Counted from the stretch's first letter, positions 25,356 through 41,502 are shown. The stretch is DNA of 64,000 nt from Agrococcus terreus (GCF_014645235.1 NZ_BMLM01000001.1:434001-498000), one strand, 5' to 3'. Made by a program: numbers and translations. Notes: generated by a model from the letters alone, not told the origin.

Positions 25356-25808
25356 ATGAGCGCCGAGTACCAGGTCACCCTCGAGTGGGGGATGGAGGCC
25401 GTGCGCGCCTCGACCGCGCACGTGCTCGTGATCGCGGACGCCGACCGCGGGCCGGAGGCGCTCGAGCTGGAGGCCCGAGCACCGCGCAGCTCGCTCGTGC
25501 TCGGCGCGACGCTCGTCAACGCCGCGGAGGTGGCTCGCGCGGCGCTCGACGAGCAGGAGCGCCGCGGCGAGCGCACGACGGTCGAGATCGTCGCGGTGGG
25601 CGATCGCTGGCCGGACGGCTCGCTGCGCCCCTCGACCGCCGACCTGCTCGTGGCCGGTCGCGTCGTCGACGAGCTCGCCGAGCTCGGCATCGACTTCCAC
25701 AGCCCCGCCTGCGCCGCCTCGTGCGCCGCGGCGACGGCGCTGCGGGGCGCCACGGAGGCGCTCGTCGCCGCTGAGGCGCTCGCGAGGAGCACCGCCGAGC
25801 CGCGCTGA
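25356..25808 (+). CDS. 2-phosphosulfolactate phosphatase (ComB)-like protein, short
   Basis: 150 residues. The C-terminal half shows the ComB pattern: TVEIVAVGDRWPDGSLRPSTADLLVAGRVVDELAELG, then a Ser/Pro-Ala segment. Classical ComB (coenzyme M synthesis, ~230 residues) is longer, and this organism is unlikely to make coenzyme M, so the protein is probably a divergent or re-purposed member. There are no sulfolactate genes nearby. Confidence 0.65.
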   Translation: MSAEYQVTLEWGMEAVRASTAHVLVIADADRGPEALELEARAPRSSLVLGATLVNAAEVARAALDEQERRGERTTVEIVAVGDRWPDGSLRPSTADLLVAGRVVDELAELGIDFHSPACAASCAAATALRGATEALVAAEALARSTAEPR

Positions 25809-25836
25809 GCAGCGCACGCAGCGCCGCCCCGTGCGC

Positions 25837-25842
25837 TACGCT
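25837..25842 (+). promoter_or_regulatory. -10 box TACGCT upstream of the SGNH gene
   Basis: TACGCT predicts a start near 25849 and a leader of ~70 nt; no clear Shine-Dalgarno sequence precedes the ATG at 25922. Confidence 0.3.
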
Positions 25843-25921
25843 CCGATCGTCACGGTGCGCTCCTGAGCGCCGACGCGCTCCGCGGCACTCTCCGCCGCGT
25901 CCCTCGAGCAGCAGCACTCCC

Positions 25922-27685
25922 ATGCGCGCCTCCCTCCGCCACGCCGCCGTCGTGCTCGTCGCCCTCGTCAGCGTCCTCGGCATCGCCGTCCCGGCAGGGG
26001 CCACCCCGCCCCCGGCGCCGACCGCGCCGTCGGCTCCGGCGGTCGAGCCGACGCCGTCGGGCGATCCGGCGACGGACGGATCGGTCGCTCCTGCCGCACC
26101 GGCCGCCACCGAGCCCGCGGCGGCGCCGACGCCGACCTCGGGCCCTCCCGCGCAGGCTCCGTCGCCGTCCCCGACGAGCGCCGCACCGACCAGCCCCGCC
26201 CCGACGACCGATGCGCCCGCGGCCGACGCGCCGGCACAGCCGGAGGTGCGGAGGAGCCCCTCGGTGTGGATGACGACCGACGCGACATCCGTCCGCTATG
26301 GCCGGACGATGGCCGCCCACGGTCGGGTCCTCGCCGCGGGCGTGCCCGTCGCGGACGCGCCCGTGCGCATCGTCGCGAGGTCCACCCACACGGGCCGCTG
26401 GTCGCTGCTCGGCACGGTCTCGACGCGTTCGGACGGCCGCTTCCGCCTCGACGTGAAGCCGCTCGAAGGAGCCAGGATCAAGGCCGAGATCGTGGTCAGC
26501 GCGACCCTCGACGCGGCGAGCAGCGCCTCGCGGACCGTCATGGTCCAGCCGGGCCTCTACGGCGTCCAGCCCGCAGGATCGGCACCCGCCGTCCTCGGAG
26601 CCGAGCAGGTGGTCGTCGGGAGCGTGTACGCGCAGCTCGCGGGGAGGCGCGTCAAGCTCGAGGCCCTGGAGAGCGGCTCGTGGCGGACCCTCGTGCAGGC
26701 GTACGTGCAGCGCGACGGCCGCTTCGCCCTCCGCTACACCTCCGGATCGGCGGACGTCCGGGCGCTGCGCGTCGTCATGCCGTCCGGAGCGGGCACCGTC
26801 ACCGCCGTGTCGAGCACGACGAGCATCACGACGTGGGCGAAGGGCGAGCAGCTCGGGTTCTCCGGTGCCCCGTGCTTCGGGGTCCGCGCGCTGCTCGACA
26901 GCGGCTGCGACGCGCGCGCGGGCGGGCTCATCGCGCCGACCACGGACCCTGAGCGCCTGCGGCCGCAGACCGGAGGCGCCTACTCCCGCGAGTGCTGGCA
27001 GTCCGACAAGGAGGCGCTCGTCCCGGTCTGCACGCTCGGGAGCAGCCGCGCGGACGCGCTGCGCGTCGCGTTCATCGGGGACTCCCACGCCGCCGGGTAC
27101 GCCAACTCCATGCGCGCCGAGTTCACGCACTGGAACTGGTCGGTGGACGCCTACCTCGGGGTGAGCTGCCGATGGGAGCGCGTCCCGCTCGGCCACGGCT
27201 GCTCCGACCGCTACCGTCAGCTCTCCGCAGCCGTGCTGAGCGGGGAGTACGACGCGATCGTCTACACCGGCGTGCGGCACCCGTTCGTCGACCAGCCGGA
27301 CGAGGCTGCGGCGGTGCGCGACCGGTACCTCGCGGCGTGGCAGCCGGTGCTCGACGCCGGCATCCCGCTGGTCGTGCTCGGCGACTTCCCGTACCTGCCC
27401 TCTGGCGGCGTCCGCTGCGTGACCGAGTCCGCGGGGGCGGCGCCCTTCGACTGCGCCGTGCCGCAGAGCGTGGGCCACCGCGGGTGGGATCCGATCCTCG
27501 ACGCGGCTGCCCTCGCACCCGAGGTGCGGGTCGTCGACGTCACTCGCTACTACTGCGCCGACGGCACGTGCCCGCTGATCGTGGGCAACGCGGTCGTGTA
27601 CCGCGATCAGCACCACATCACGGGCACGTACCTGGCCACCGTCTCCTCGAAGATCATGTGGGAGCTGCGCCGAGCGCTCCGCTGA
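25922..27685 (+). CDS. Secreted SGNH-domain protein
   Basis: 587 residues. A signal peptide (cleavage after VPAGA, about residue 28) is followed by a ~85-residue Pro/Ala/Thr linker, a beta-rich Ig-like middle (SVWMTTDATSVRYGRTMAAHG... to about 300) and a C-terminal SGNH domain of the type found fused to membrane acyltransferases. Catalytic residues: FIGDSHAAGY (D387, S388) and DQHHITGTY (D562, H565). Cysteines in the SGNH part probably form disulphides. Here the domain is free-standing and secreted, with no acyltransferase-3 membrane part, so it may acetylate or deacetylate wall polymers in trans. Start at the first ATG giving a signal peptide. Confidence 0.8.
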   Translation: MRASLRHAAVVLVALVSVLGIAVPAGATPPPAPTAPSAPAVEPTPSGDPATDGSVAPAAPAATEPAAAPTPTSGPPAQAPSPSPTSAAPTSPAPTTDAPAADAPAQPEVRRSPSVWMTTDATSVRYGRTMAAHGRVLAAGVPVADAPVRIVARSTHTGRWSLLGTVSTRSDGRFRLDVKPLEGARIKAEIVVSATLDAASSASRTVMVQPGLYGVQPAGSAPAVLGAEQVVVGSVYAQLAGRRVKLEALESGSWRTLVQAYVQRDGRFALRYTSGSADVRALRVVMPSGAGTVTAVSSTTSITTWAKGEQLGFSGAPCFGVRALLDSGCDARAGGLIAPTTDPERLRPQTGGAYSRECWQSDKEALVPVCTLGSSRADALRVAFIGDSHAAGYANSMRAEFTHWNWSVDAYLGVSCRWERVPLGHGCSDRYRQLSAAVLSGEYDAIVYTGVRHPFVDQPDEAAAVRDRYLAAWQPVLDAGIPLVVLGDFPYLPSGGVRCVTESAGAAPFDCAVPQSVGHRGWDPILDAAALAPEVRVVDVTRYYCADGTCPLIVGNAVVYRDQHHITGTYLATVSSKIMWELRRALR

Positions 27686-27730
27686 GCCCGGGCGTCCGAC
27701 ACGCCCGTTCCCCGTGTCACCGGCCGTGGC

Positions 27731-27736
27731 TATGGT
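27731..27736 (+). promoter_or_regulatory. -10 box TATGGT, leaderless start
   Basis: TATGGT ends 6 nt before the ATG at 27743. Confidence 0.45.
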
Positions 27737-27742
27737 GCCCCC

Positions 27743-29341
27743 ATGAGCACCGACGCTCCCGGCGGCCAGCCCGCCGAGCCGCGCGGCGGCAGCGACCGGC
27801 CCGTGCCGGCCCGCGGTTGGCGCACGTTCCTGCACACCCTCGTCAACACCGCCGCCGCCAACCTCACCACGAGCTTCCTCTGGTTCGCGCTCACCTTCTG
27901 GGTCTACCTCGAGACCCGGTCGGTGCTGGCCACCGGCATCATCGGCGGCGCCTACATGCTGTTCGTCGCGTTCGGCAGCATCCTCTTCGGCACGATCGTC
28001 GACCACCACCGCAAGCTGCGGGTCATGCTGCTCTCGAGCACGGTCACGCTGACGTCGTTCGCGGTCGCGGGCGGCATGTACCTGGTGCTGTCGGAGGAGG
28101 CGCTGCTCGACCTCGGGGCGCCGTGGTTCTGGCTGTTCACCGCGATCGTCCTGTTCGGCGCGGTCATCGAGCACATGCGCAACATCGCGCTCTCGACGAC
28201 CGTCACGATGCTCGTGCCCGACGCGCAGCACGCCAACGCCAACGGCCTCGTCGGCACCGTGCAGGGGCTCGCCTTCATCGTCACGAGCGTGCTCTCCGGC
28301 CTCGCGATCGGCTTCGTCGGCATGGGCTGGACCATCGCGATCGCCATCGGCCTCACGGCGGGCACGCTCGTGCACCTGCTGACGCTCCGGTTCCCGGAGG
28401 ACCGCGCGGCGGCCGAGCGGGTCGAGGGCGAGAGCGCGATCGACCTGCGCGGCTCGGTGCGCGCGGTGCTCGCCGTCGGCGGGCTCTTCGCGCTCATCGT
28501 CTTCTCGACGTTCAACAACCTCATCGGCGGCGTCTACATGGCGCTCATGGACCCGTACGGCCTCGAGCTGTTCTCGGTGCAGGCGTGGGGCATCGTGTTC
28601 GGCGTCGCCTCGACGGGCTTCATCGTCGGCGGCCTGGTGATCGCGAAGTTCGGGCTCGGCACGCGCCCGATGCGCACGATGCTGCTCGTCGTCGCGGCCA
28701 TGGGCCTGCTCGGGGCGCTGTTCACGATCCGCGAGTCGTGGCTGCTCTACGCGGTCGGCATCTGGCTCTACCTGTGCCTCGTCCCCGCCGTCGAGGCGGC
28801 GGAGCAGACGGTCATCCAGCGCGTCGTGCCGCTCCAGCGGCAGGGCCGCGTGTTCGGCTTCGCGATGGCCTTCGAGTCGGCCGCGGCGCCCATCACGGCG
28901 TTCCTCATCGCCCCGATCGCGGAGTTCGCCATCATCCCGTGGGCCCGCTCGGACGAGGGCGCGGTGGCGCTCGAGCCGCTGCTCGGCACGGGCGTCGTGC
29001 GCGGCATCGCGCTCGTCTTCCTCGTCGCTGGGCTCGTGATGGTCGCGGCCTCCCTGCTCGCGTTCCTCACGCCCGCCTACCGGCGCATCAGCGAGTCGTA
29101 CGCGACGTCCGCGCCGCTGGCGGCGACCGACGCCGACGACGGCGGCGCGGTGCAGACCGAGGCGCCGTCGGTCGCCGCCGAGCACAGCGCCGGCGAGCAC
29201 AGCGCCGGCGAGCAGGCGGACGGCGGCGTCCCGCCGGTCAGCCCCGTCGACGCCGGCATCCGCGGCCCGTCCCTGCGGGGCGCACCCGAGCGGGCTCAGC
29301 CGCCGAGCAGCGAGGCGGGCAGCGCCGAGCCGCCCAGGTAG
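27743..29341 (+). CDS. Major facilitator superfamily transporter
   Basis: 532 residues, about twelve transmembrane helices. The loop GTIVDHHRKLRVM matches the MFS motif A position (G-x-x-x-D-x-x-x-R-R/K). FVTSVLSGL-like and VFGFAMAFESAAAPI segments are typical of drug-exporter-like MFS proteins. The C-terminal ~75 residues are a hydrophilic tail containing a perfect 15-bp tandem duplication (29181-29210) coding GEHSA twice. The 3' end overlaps the convergent methyltransferase-like gene by 46 bp. Substrate unknown. Confidence 0.87.
   Translation: MSTDAPGGQPAEPRGGSDRPVPARGWRTFLHTLVNTAAANLTTSFLWFALTFWVYLETRSVLATGIIGGAYMLFVAFGSILFGTIVDHHRKLRVMLLSSTVTLTSFAVAGGMYLVLSEEALLDLGAPWFWLFTAIVLFGAVIEHMRNIALSTTVTMLVPDAQHANANGLVGTVQGLAFIVTSVLSGLAIGFVGMGWTIAIAIGLTAGTLVHLLTLRFPEDRAAAERVEGESAIDLRGSVRAVLAVGGLFALIVFSTFNNLIGGVYMALMDPYGLELFSVQAWGIVFGVASTGFIVGGLVIAKFGLGTRPMRTMLLVVAAMGLLGALFTIRESWLLYAVGIWLYLCLVPAVEAAEQTVIQRVVPLQRQGRVFGFAMAFESAAAPITAFLIAPIAEFAIIPWARSDEGAVALEPLLGTGVVRGIALVFLVAGLVMVAASLLAFLTPAYRRISESYATSAPLAATDADDGGAVQTEAPSVAAEHSAGEHSAGEQADGGVPPVSPVDAGIRGPSLRGAPERAQPPSSEAGSAEPPR
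29181..29210 (+). repeat. 15-bp tandem duplication within the MFS gene
   Basis: AGCACAGCGCCGGCG occurs twice in a row, in frame, in the hydrophilic tail of the MFS protein. This is a likely slippage-prone length polymorphism. Confidence 0.7.
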
Positions 29342-30144
29342 GCCGAGCGCACCGGCGCGGGCGAGCCGACCGCGGTGGCGTCGCGGACGACCTCGGGACC
29401 GGTCTCGGCGACGAACGGCGCGAGCCGCTCCCAGCCGAGCGCGGCCGCCGGCGGCCTCCCGTCGCGCACCTGCGCGCGGATCGCATCGAGGGGCAGCGGC
29501 GCTTCGCTCGCCAACAGCACCACGTTGCTGTGTCGGGCGCCCGCGAGCGTCGAGCCGGTCGTGACGATCGCGACCTCGGGGAAGGCCGCGCGGAGGGTCG
29601 CGAGCTGCGATCGCAGGAAGGCGAGCGGCGGGCCGTCGGCGGAGTTGGCGACGAGCGTGCCGCCGGGCGCGAGCGCGCGACGGGCGGCGGCGAAGCACTC
29701 CACGCTCGTGAACGGCGCGGGCACCCGGCCGGCCGCGAAGACGTCGATCGCGACGACGTCGACCGGCTCGCGCGCGGCCTCGAGCGCCGCGCGCCCGTCG
29801 CCCACCTCGACCGCCACGGACGCGGGCGGCGGCGCCGCCTCGGCGATGAGCTCGACGAGCGCGGGCTCGAGCTCGACGACCCGCTGCCGCGCATCCGGCT
29901 GGGCGGCAGCGATCGCGCGCGGCAGCGCGAGCGCGCCGCCGCCGAGGTGCAGCACCGCGGGCGCGGTGCGGCCCTCGACCGCGGCGAGCGCGGCGGCGAG
30001 CATCCAGCGGTGCGAGGCGTGCCGCGGCGGGGCGCCGGGCTCGCCCAGGTGCGACTGCGCGATGCCGTCGATGACCAGCACGAGGCCGTGCTCGTCGGGC
30101 TCGAGCGTCGCCTCGAGGCCGTCGGAGAGCGTGCGCCGCGTCAT
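29296..30144 (-). CDS. Spermidine synthase-like methyltransferase-fold protein (copy 1)
   Basis: 282 residues, ATG sharing 4 nt with the SprT-like stop (ATGA). Rossmann methyltransferase core: VLHLGGGALALPR (motif I), RVVELEPALVELI with the acidic ligand-binding residue, VDVVAIDVFAAG, then CFAAARRALAPGGTLVANSAD. The family is annotated as spermidine synthase-like or fused-MFS/spermidine synthase, but these short actinobacterial forms have no demonstrated aminopropyl transfer. A paralogue (31303-32133) lies two genes upstream in the same transcript direction. The 3' end runs 46 bp into the opposing MFS gene. Confidence 0.82.
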   Translation of the reverse strand: MTRRTLSDGLEATLEPDEHGLVLVIDGIAQSHLGEPGAPPRHASHRWMLAAALAAVEGRTAPAVLHLGGGALALPRAIAAAQPDARQRVVELEPALVELIAEAAPPPASVAVEVGDGRAALEAAREPVDVVAIDVFAAGRVPAPFTSVECFAAARRALAPGGTLVANSADGPPLAFLRSQLATLRAAFPEVAIVTTGSTLAGARHSNVVLLASEAPLPLDAIRAQVRDGRPPAAALGWERLAPFVAETGPEVVRDATAVGSPAPVRSAYLGGSALPASLLGG

Positions 30145-30593
30145 GCCGCCCGGCGCTCCCAGCGCACCTCGACCGCCTGCGGGGCGCCCTTCGAGCACGG
30201 GCGGCAGGCGTAGCGGCCGCGCGGCGCGCGGAACCGCACGTGCTCGTGGCCGCCGGGGCAGCGGCCGACCCAGCCGGCGCGCTCCGCGGCGATCTCGCCC
30301 TGGTGCGTGCGGCCGCCGACGTAGCCGAGCTCGCGCGCGGTGCGCAGCCAGCGCCGGCCGTGGCCCTCGCCCGGCCCCACCATCGCGTGCGCCACCTCGT
30401 GCAGCAGCGTCTGGTGCACCTCGTCGTCGTCCCAGCGCGCAGCGAGGTGCTTGGAGACCGTGATGCGCCGTGCGGTGAAGTCGGTGAGGCCCGCGCGCTT
30501 CACGGCGCGGTCGAAGCCGAACGACCAGGTGTCGTCGAGGTGCAGGCGGATGAGGGCCTCGGCCCAGCGCTCCACGCGATCGAGCTCAGCCAT
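30141..30593 (-). CDS. SprT-like zinc metalloprotease-domain protein
   Basis: 150 residues. HEVAH (residues 65-69, HExxH zinc/catalytic site) sits in TLLHEVAHAMVGPGEGHGRRW with a third His ligand candidate. The C-terminus has a zinc-ribbon-like set (RCPGGHEH ... YACRPCSKG). SprT/Spartan-type proteins cleave DNA-protein crosslinks in eukaryotes; the bacterial role is unproven. The upstream GGGAGGGGG is a strong ribosome site. It is translationally coupled to the spermidine-synthase-like gene. Confidence 0.86.
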   Translation of the reverse strand: MAELDRVERWAEALIRLHLDDTWSFGFDRAVKRAGLTDFTARRITVSKHLAARWDDDEVHQTLLHEVAHAMVGPGEGHGRRWLRTARELGYVGGRTHQGEIAAERAGWVGRCPGGHEHVRFRAPRGRYACRPCSKGAPQAVEVRWERRAA

Positions 30594-30674
30594 GGCGCAC
30601 CCCCTCCCGCTCCGCCACGAGCATGCCAGGCGCCGCCCACCGGACGCGGCGCGCGCCGGCGCGGCGGGGGAGGG

Positions 30675-31247
30675 TCAGCGCCCGCCCCAGATCGGGTGGC
30701 TGGCGCGCGGCACGTCCTGCTCGGCCCGCAGCGCCTCGGTCTGTGCCCGGTCGGTCGCGACGAGCAGCGCGACCTCCGCCGCCTCCAGCTGCGAGGCGCC
30801 GAGCTCGGCCTCGCGGCACAGCTCGACGGCAACGGTGAAGTCGACGCACGCCTCGTGCCACTGCCCGAGCGCGAAGTGCACGGTGCCGCGCTGCTGGAGC
30901 GCGAGCGCCCACAGCTCCACCCAGTCGTTCGAGCGCGACTCGGCGATGATCGCGGTGCAGTCGCGGAGCGCCGTCGCGAGGTCGCCGCGGGTCTGCAGCA
31001 CGGAGGCGCGCAGCAGCCGCGCCTCGGCGACGCGGTCGCGCGAGCCGCTCGCGCGGGCGAGCGAGACCGCCTCGGTGGCGGCGGCGAGCGCCTCGTCGAG
31101 CCGCCCGAGGCTCTCGAGCAGCCAGGCGCGCTCGGAGACGGCGGCGAGCGAGCGCTCCCGGCCGAGCTGGCGGAGGCGCCGCGCGGCCGAGGCGACGTCG
31201 ACCGCGTTGCGGAGCGCCGTCTGGTCGTAGCCGATCGACTCGCTCAT
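30675..31247 (-). CDS. Tetratricopeptide-repeat protein
   Basis: 190 residues, all helical. Repeating segments such as SERAWLLESLGRLDEALAAATEAV, LRASVLQTRGDLATALRDCTAII and LQQRGTVHFALGQWHEACVDFTVAV fit three to four TPR units. It would act as a cytosolic scaffold. It lies between two spermidine-synthase-like genes. Start at MSESIGYDQ; an ATG three codons upstream is an alternative. Confidence 0.78.
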   Translation of the reverse strand: MSESIGYDQTALRNAVDVASAARRLRQLGRERSLAAVSERAWLLESLGRLDEALAAATEAVSLARASGSRDRVAEARLLRASVLQTRGDLATALRDCTAIIAESRSNDWVELWALALQQRGTVHFALGQWHEACVDFTVAVELCREAELGASQLEAAEVALLVATDRAQTEALRAEQDVPRASHPIWGGR

Positions 31248-31302
31248 GCACGGCATCGTCCCGCATCCGTGGCCGATCGCCGGGCGCAACGCCGGGCGCG
31301 GC

Positions 31303-32133
31303 TCAGCCGAACAGGCCGCGGCTCGGCGCGGGGCTCGGCGTCGCGTCGGCGTCGCGCGCCGGCAGCGCGCCGCCGAGGAAGCGGGTGAGCTCGGCGCCGG
31401 CGACGACCTTGCCGGGCAGCGGGTCGCGCCGCAGCGCGCGGCCGATCGCCTCGAGGTCGGGCAGCTCGGCGCCCGCGACCGCCACGACGTTGCCGAAGCG
31501 GCGGCCCTTGAGCATGCCCGGGTCGGCGATCGCCGCGACTGCCCCGTGCACCTCGGCGAGCGCCGCGAGCTGCCGACGCACGAACCGCAGCGTGCGGTCG
31601 TCGGCCACGTTCACGACGACGACGCCGCGCGGCGCGAGGAGCGCCCGCACCTGCTCGTGGAACTCGACGGTCGTCACGTGCGCGGGCGTCTGCGAGCCCG
31701 AGAAGACGTCGACGACGACGAGGTCGACGCGGCCGGCGAGCCCGCCCGGCAGCCGCGAGAGCTGCTCGCGGGCGTCGCCGTAGCGCACCCGCACGCTCGC
31801 GCCGCGGGGGAGCGGCGCCACCTCGCGCACGAGCTCGACGAGCGCGGGCTCGAGCTCGATCACCTGCTGCCGCGAGCCGGGACGGGTGGCCTCGACGTAG
31901 CGGGGGATCGTGAGCGCGCCGGCGCCCAGGTGCACCGCCGTCAGCGGGCCCGGCGCGAGCGCGTCGACGACGTGGCCGATCTGCTGCACGTACTCGTAGA
32001 CGAGCAGCTGCGGCCGCTCGGGGTCGACGTGCGACTGGGGCGTGCCGTCGACGACGAGCTGCCAGCCGCCGTCGGATGCGAAGCGCATCTCGGCGTGCAG
32101 GCCGGAGGCCAGGCGGCGGCTCGGCGTGGTCAT
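31303..32133 (-). CDS. Spermidine synthase-like methyltransferase-fold protein (copy 2)
   Basis: 276 residues, paralogous to 29296-30144: WQLVVDGTPQSHVDPE, AVHLGAGALTIPRYVEA, QQVIELEPALVELVREVAP, VDLVVVDVFSGSQTP and LAPRGVVVVNVADD line up with the first copy. The gene is divergent from rpoB, with 326 bp between. An in-frame ATG at 32142 is an alternative start. Enzymatic activity unproven. Confidence 0.82.
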   Translation of the reverse strand: MTTPSRRLASGLHAEMRFASDGGWQLVVDGTPQSHVDPERPQLLVYEYVQQIGHVVDALAPGPLTAVHLGAGALTIPRYVEATRPGSRQQVIELEPALVELVREVAPLPRGASVRVRYGDAREQLSRLPGGLAGRVDLVVVDVFSGSQTPAHVTTVEFHEQVRALLAPRGVVVVNVADDRTLRFVRRQLAALAEVHGAVAAIADPGMLKGRRFGNVVAVAGAELPDLEAIGRALRRDPLPGKVVAGAELTRFLGGALPARDADATPSPAPSRGLFG

Positions 32134-32459
32134 GCACCCCATCCTGGCCGAGCGCGGCCGGGTGCCCGCGCCGCGCCGCCGCGCGACCGCGCTCCGAGCG
32201 CTCGCGGAGGTCCCGGATGCGAGGGGCGCGCGGGCGATAGCACCGGCCCTGGCGTGGATGCGAGCCGACACGCCGGATCGACTGGACAGCGGATGCCTCG
32301 CGGCGTAGTGTTGGACTTTGCGCTCACAGACATCCCCTCTGCCTTCATATTGCGGTCGGCGCGCGCCCTCACCGGGCGCTCCAGGGTGTTGACGAGTCTC
32401 TCACCGACGACACGATCCCGGGAAGACCCGCAACCCTTCCCGGCCCGGAGGTATCTGCC
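32134..32459 (+). promoter_or_regulatory. rpoB leader and promoter region (no gene seen)
   Basis: 326 nt between the divergent spermidine-synthase-like gene and rpoB. From about 32310 the DNA is less GC-rich. It contains TTGGACTTTGCGCTC, a 6-bp hairpin GCGCCC-TCACC-GGGCGC (32363-32379) and a promoter-like pair TTGACG (32389-32394) N16 CACGAT (32411-32416). A GGAGG ribosome site (32447-32451) precedes the TTG start. Which box is used cannot be decided from sequence; a long leader is possible. Confidence 0.4.
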
Positions 32460-35930
<3,471 letters not shown>

Positions 35931-35971
35931 TCCGGCCGCAGCATACGAATCTTCAGACAAGAGGGAACACA

Positions 35972-39859
<3,888 letters not shown>

Positions 39860-39872
39860 TCCATCCCACGCC

Positions 39873-39906
39873 GCAGGGGCCGCATCCGAAAGGGTGCGGC
39901 CCCTGC
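39873..39906 (+). terminator. Terminator of the rpoBC operon
   Basis: A 15-bp stem (GCAGGGGCCGCATCC with its complement, one mismatch) and a GAAA tetraloop. Confidence 0.8.
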
Positions 39907-40007
39907 CGCGTCCGGCCCCGAACGGGGTGGCGCACGGCTCGCGCGGCCCGCGCGTGCGTAGGATCGGGCGACGGCGCGGCACCGAGCCCGCCGCTGGAGG
40001 GATGACC

Positions 40008-41483
40008 ATGAGCGACGAGCAGCCCACGTCGTGGCGCGAGCGCTTCTTCGGCACGCGCCCCGAGGACACGGCCGACGAGGCGACGGCGCCCCCTGCGGAC
40101 GCCACTGCCGACGGCCCTGCGCGGAGCGAGGCCGACGCGGAGGTCGCCTCGACCTCGGTCGCCGAGCACGACGACCACCAGCCGCTCGTGGAGCACGAGC
40201 CCGCTGCCGACACCGCGGTGCTCGACGAGCAGCCGCACGCGGACGGCGGCCACGACGCGGGCCACCACGCGCACGACGACGGCTCGATCGAGCCCACCGT
40301 CATCGCGCCGTCGAGCCTGCGCGGCCCCTCGCACTCCGCGGCGCACCCCGACGACTCGCGCGCCGACCGCGCCTCGTCGCTCGAGCAGCCCGCCGACGAG
40401 CCGGCCGACGGCCCGCCCGCGCTCGTCGAGCCGCGCCGGCCCTCGTTCGGCCTGCGTCGGCAGACCGACCCCGACGACGCCTCCTCCGCCGACGCGGGCG
40501 CCGTCCCGGCGCACGACGCGGACCAGCGCGCCGATGCGGCGCGCGCCAACGGCGACCACGACCTCGCCGACCACGACCGCGACGGCGGCGCCCCCACCGC
40601 GCCGCTCGCGGCCGCGGGCGCCGGTGCCGCGGGCGGCATCGCCGCCGCCGCGGCGAGCCGTCGCCAGGAGCGCACCGAGCGCGAGTTCGTCGAGCCCGAG
40701 CCCACGCAGGCCATCGACCAGCAGCGCGCCGACGAGCCGACGCAGGCGATCGACGCTCAGCGCACCGACGCCGGCGACGACCGCACCCGCGTGCTCGACG
40801 CGCAGCCCGAGCAGCGCACCGAGCGCTTCGGCATCGTGCGCGACGGCGCCACGATCCCGGTCGACGACGAGACCGGCCGCGCCGCGGCCGCCGGCGGCAC
40901 CCCCATCGTGCTCGTCGAGGAACCGCAGCCGCCGCGCCGCAAGGGCGCCCGCGGCGTCGGCTTCGCCGTCGCCCTCCTCGCGGCGATCATCTTCGCCGCG
41001 CTCTTCGCCGCCGCGTTCTTCGCGGTCGGCTACCTCTTCGACCGCGACTTCGACGCGCTGCAGACGGCGCAGGAGGTGTGGCTGCGACCGTCGTGGCTGC
41101 TGCCCGTCATCGTGTTCTTCGTCGCCTACTGGCTCGTCACGCTCATCGTCAACCGCGCCGGCTGGTGGGCGCACGTGCTCGGTGCGTTCATCGTCGCGAT
41201 CCTCGTCTACGCCGCGCACATCGGTGGCGCGTACATGGAGGAGCTCGGCGGCTGGGGCGAGTACGCGTCGGTGCCCGGCATCGCGCCGCAGGAGCTCGGC
41301 CAGCTGCTGCTCGCGCCGCTCTCGGTGCTCGCGTTCGTCATCGCCCGCGAGGTGCCGGTCTGGGTCGGCGGCATCGTCGCCCGCCGCGGTCGCCGCGCCC
41401 GCGAGTGGAACCGCCAGGCCAACGACGACTTCCAGCGCGAGAACGCGGAGCGGCTGGAGGCGTACGAGCGCTCCCGCGGCTGA
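40008..41483 (+). CDS. Membrane protein with a long acidic disordered N-terminus
   Basis: 491 residues. GGAGGG six bases before ATG 40008 favours this codon over the ATG at 40002. Residues 1 to about 315 are low-complexity, rich in Asp, Ala, His and Glu, with repeated TQAIDQQRADEP/TQAIDAQRTDAG units. The last ~175 residues have four transmembrane helices (VGFAVALLAAIIFAALFAAA, LLPVIVFFVAYWLVTLIV, VLGAFIVAILVYAAHIGGAY, LLLAPLSVLAFVIAREV) and a charged tail. No known family was recognised. It sits between rpoC and the secretion locus, with terminators on both sides, so it is a single-gene unit. Confidence 0.72.
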   Translation: MSDEQPTSWRERFFGTRPEDTADEATAPPADATADGPARSEADAEVASTSVAEHDDHQPLVEHEPAADTAVLDEQPHADGGHDAGHHAHDDGSIEPTVIAPSSLRGPSHSAAHPDDSRADRASSLEQPADEPADGPPALVEPRRPSFGLRRQTDPDDASSADAGAVPAHDADQRADAARANGDHDLADHDRDGGAPTAPLAAAGAGAAGGIAAAAASRRQERTEREFVEPEPTQAIDQQRADEPTQAIDAQRTDAGDDRTRVLDAQPEQRTERFGIVRDGATIPVDDETGRAAAAGGTPIVLVEEPQPPRRKGARGVGFAVALLAAIIFAALFAAAFFAVGYLFDRDFDALQTAQEVWLRPSWLLPVIVFFVAYWLVTLIVNRAGWWAHVLGAFIVAILVYAAHIGGAYMEELGGWGEYASVPGIAPQELGQLLLAPLSVLAFVIAREVPVWVGGIVARRGRRAREWNRQANDDFQRENAERLEAYERSRG

Positions 41484-41502
41484 TCGCAGCAGCAGACCCA
41501 CT

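Noticed and set aside
25356-25808. Evidence for coenzyme M synthesis from the ComB-like protein
   Set aside because: The protein is short, no other sulfolactate-pathway gene is nearby, and the lineage is not known to make coenzyme M.
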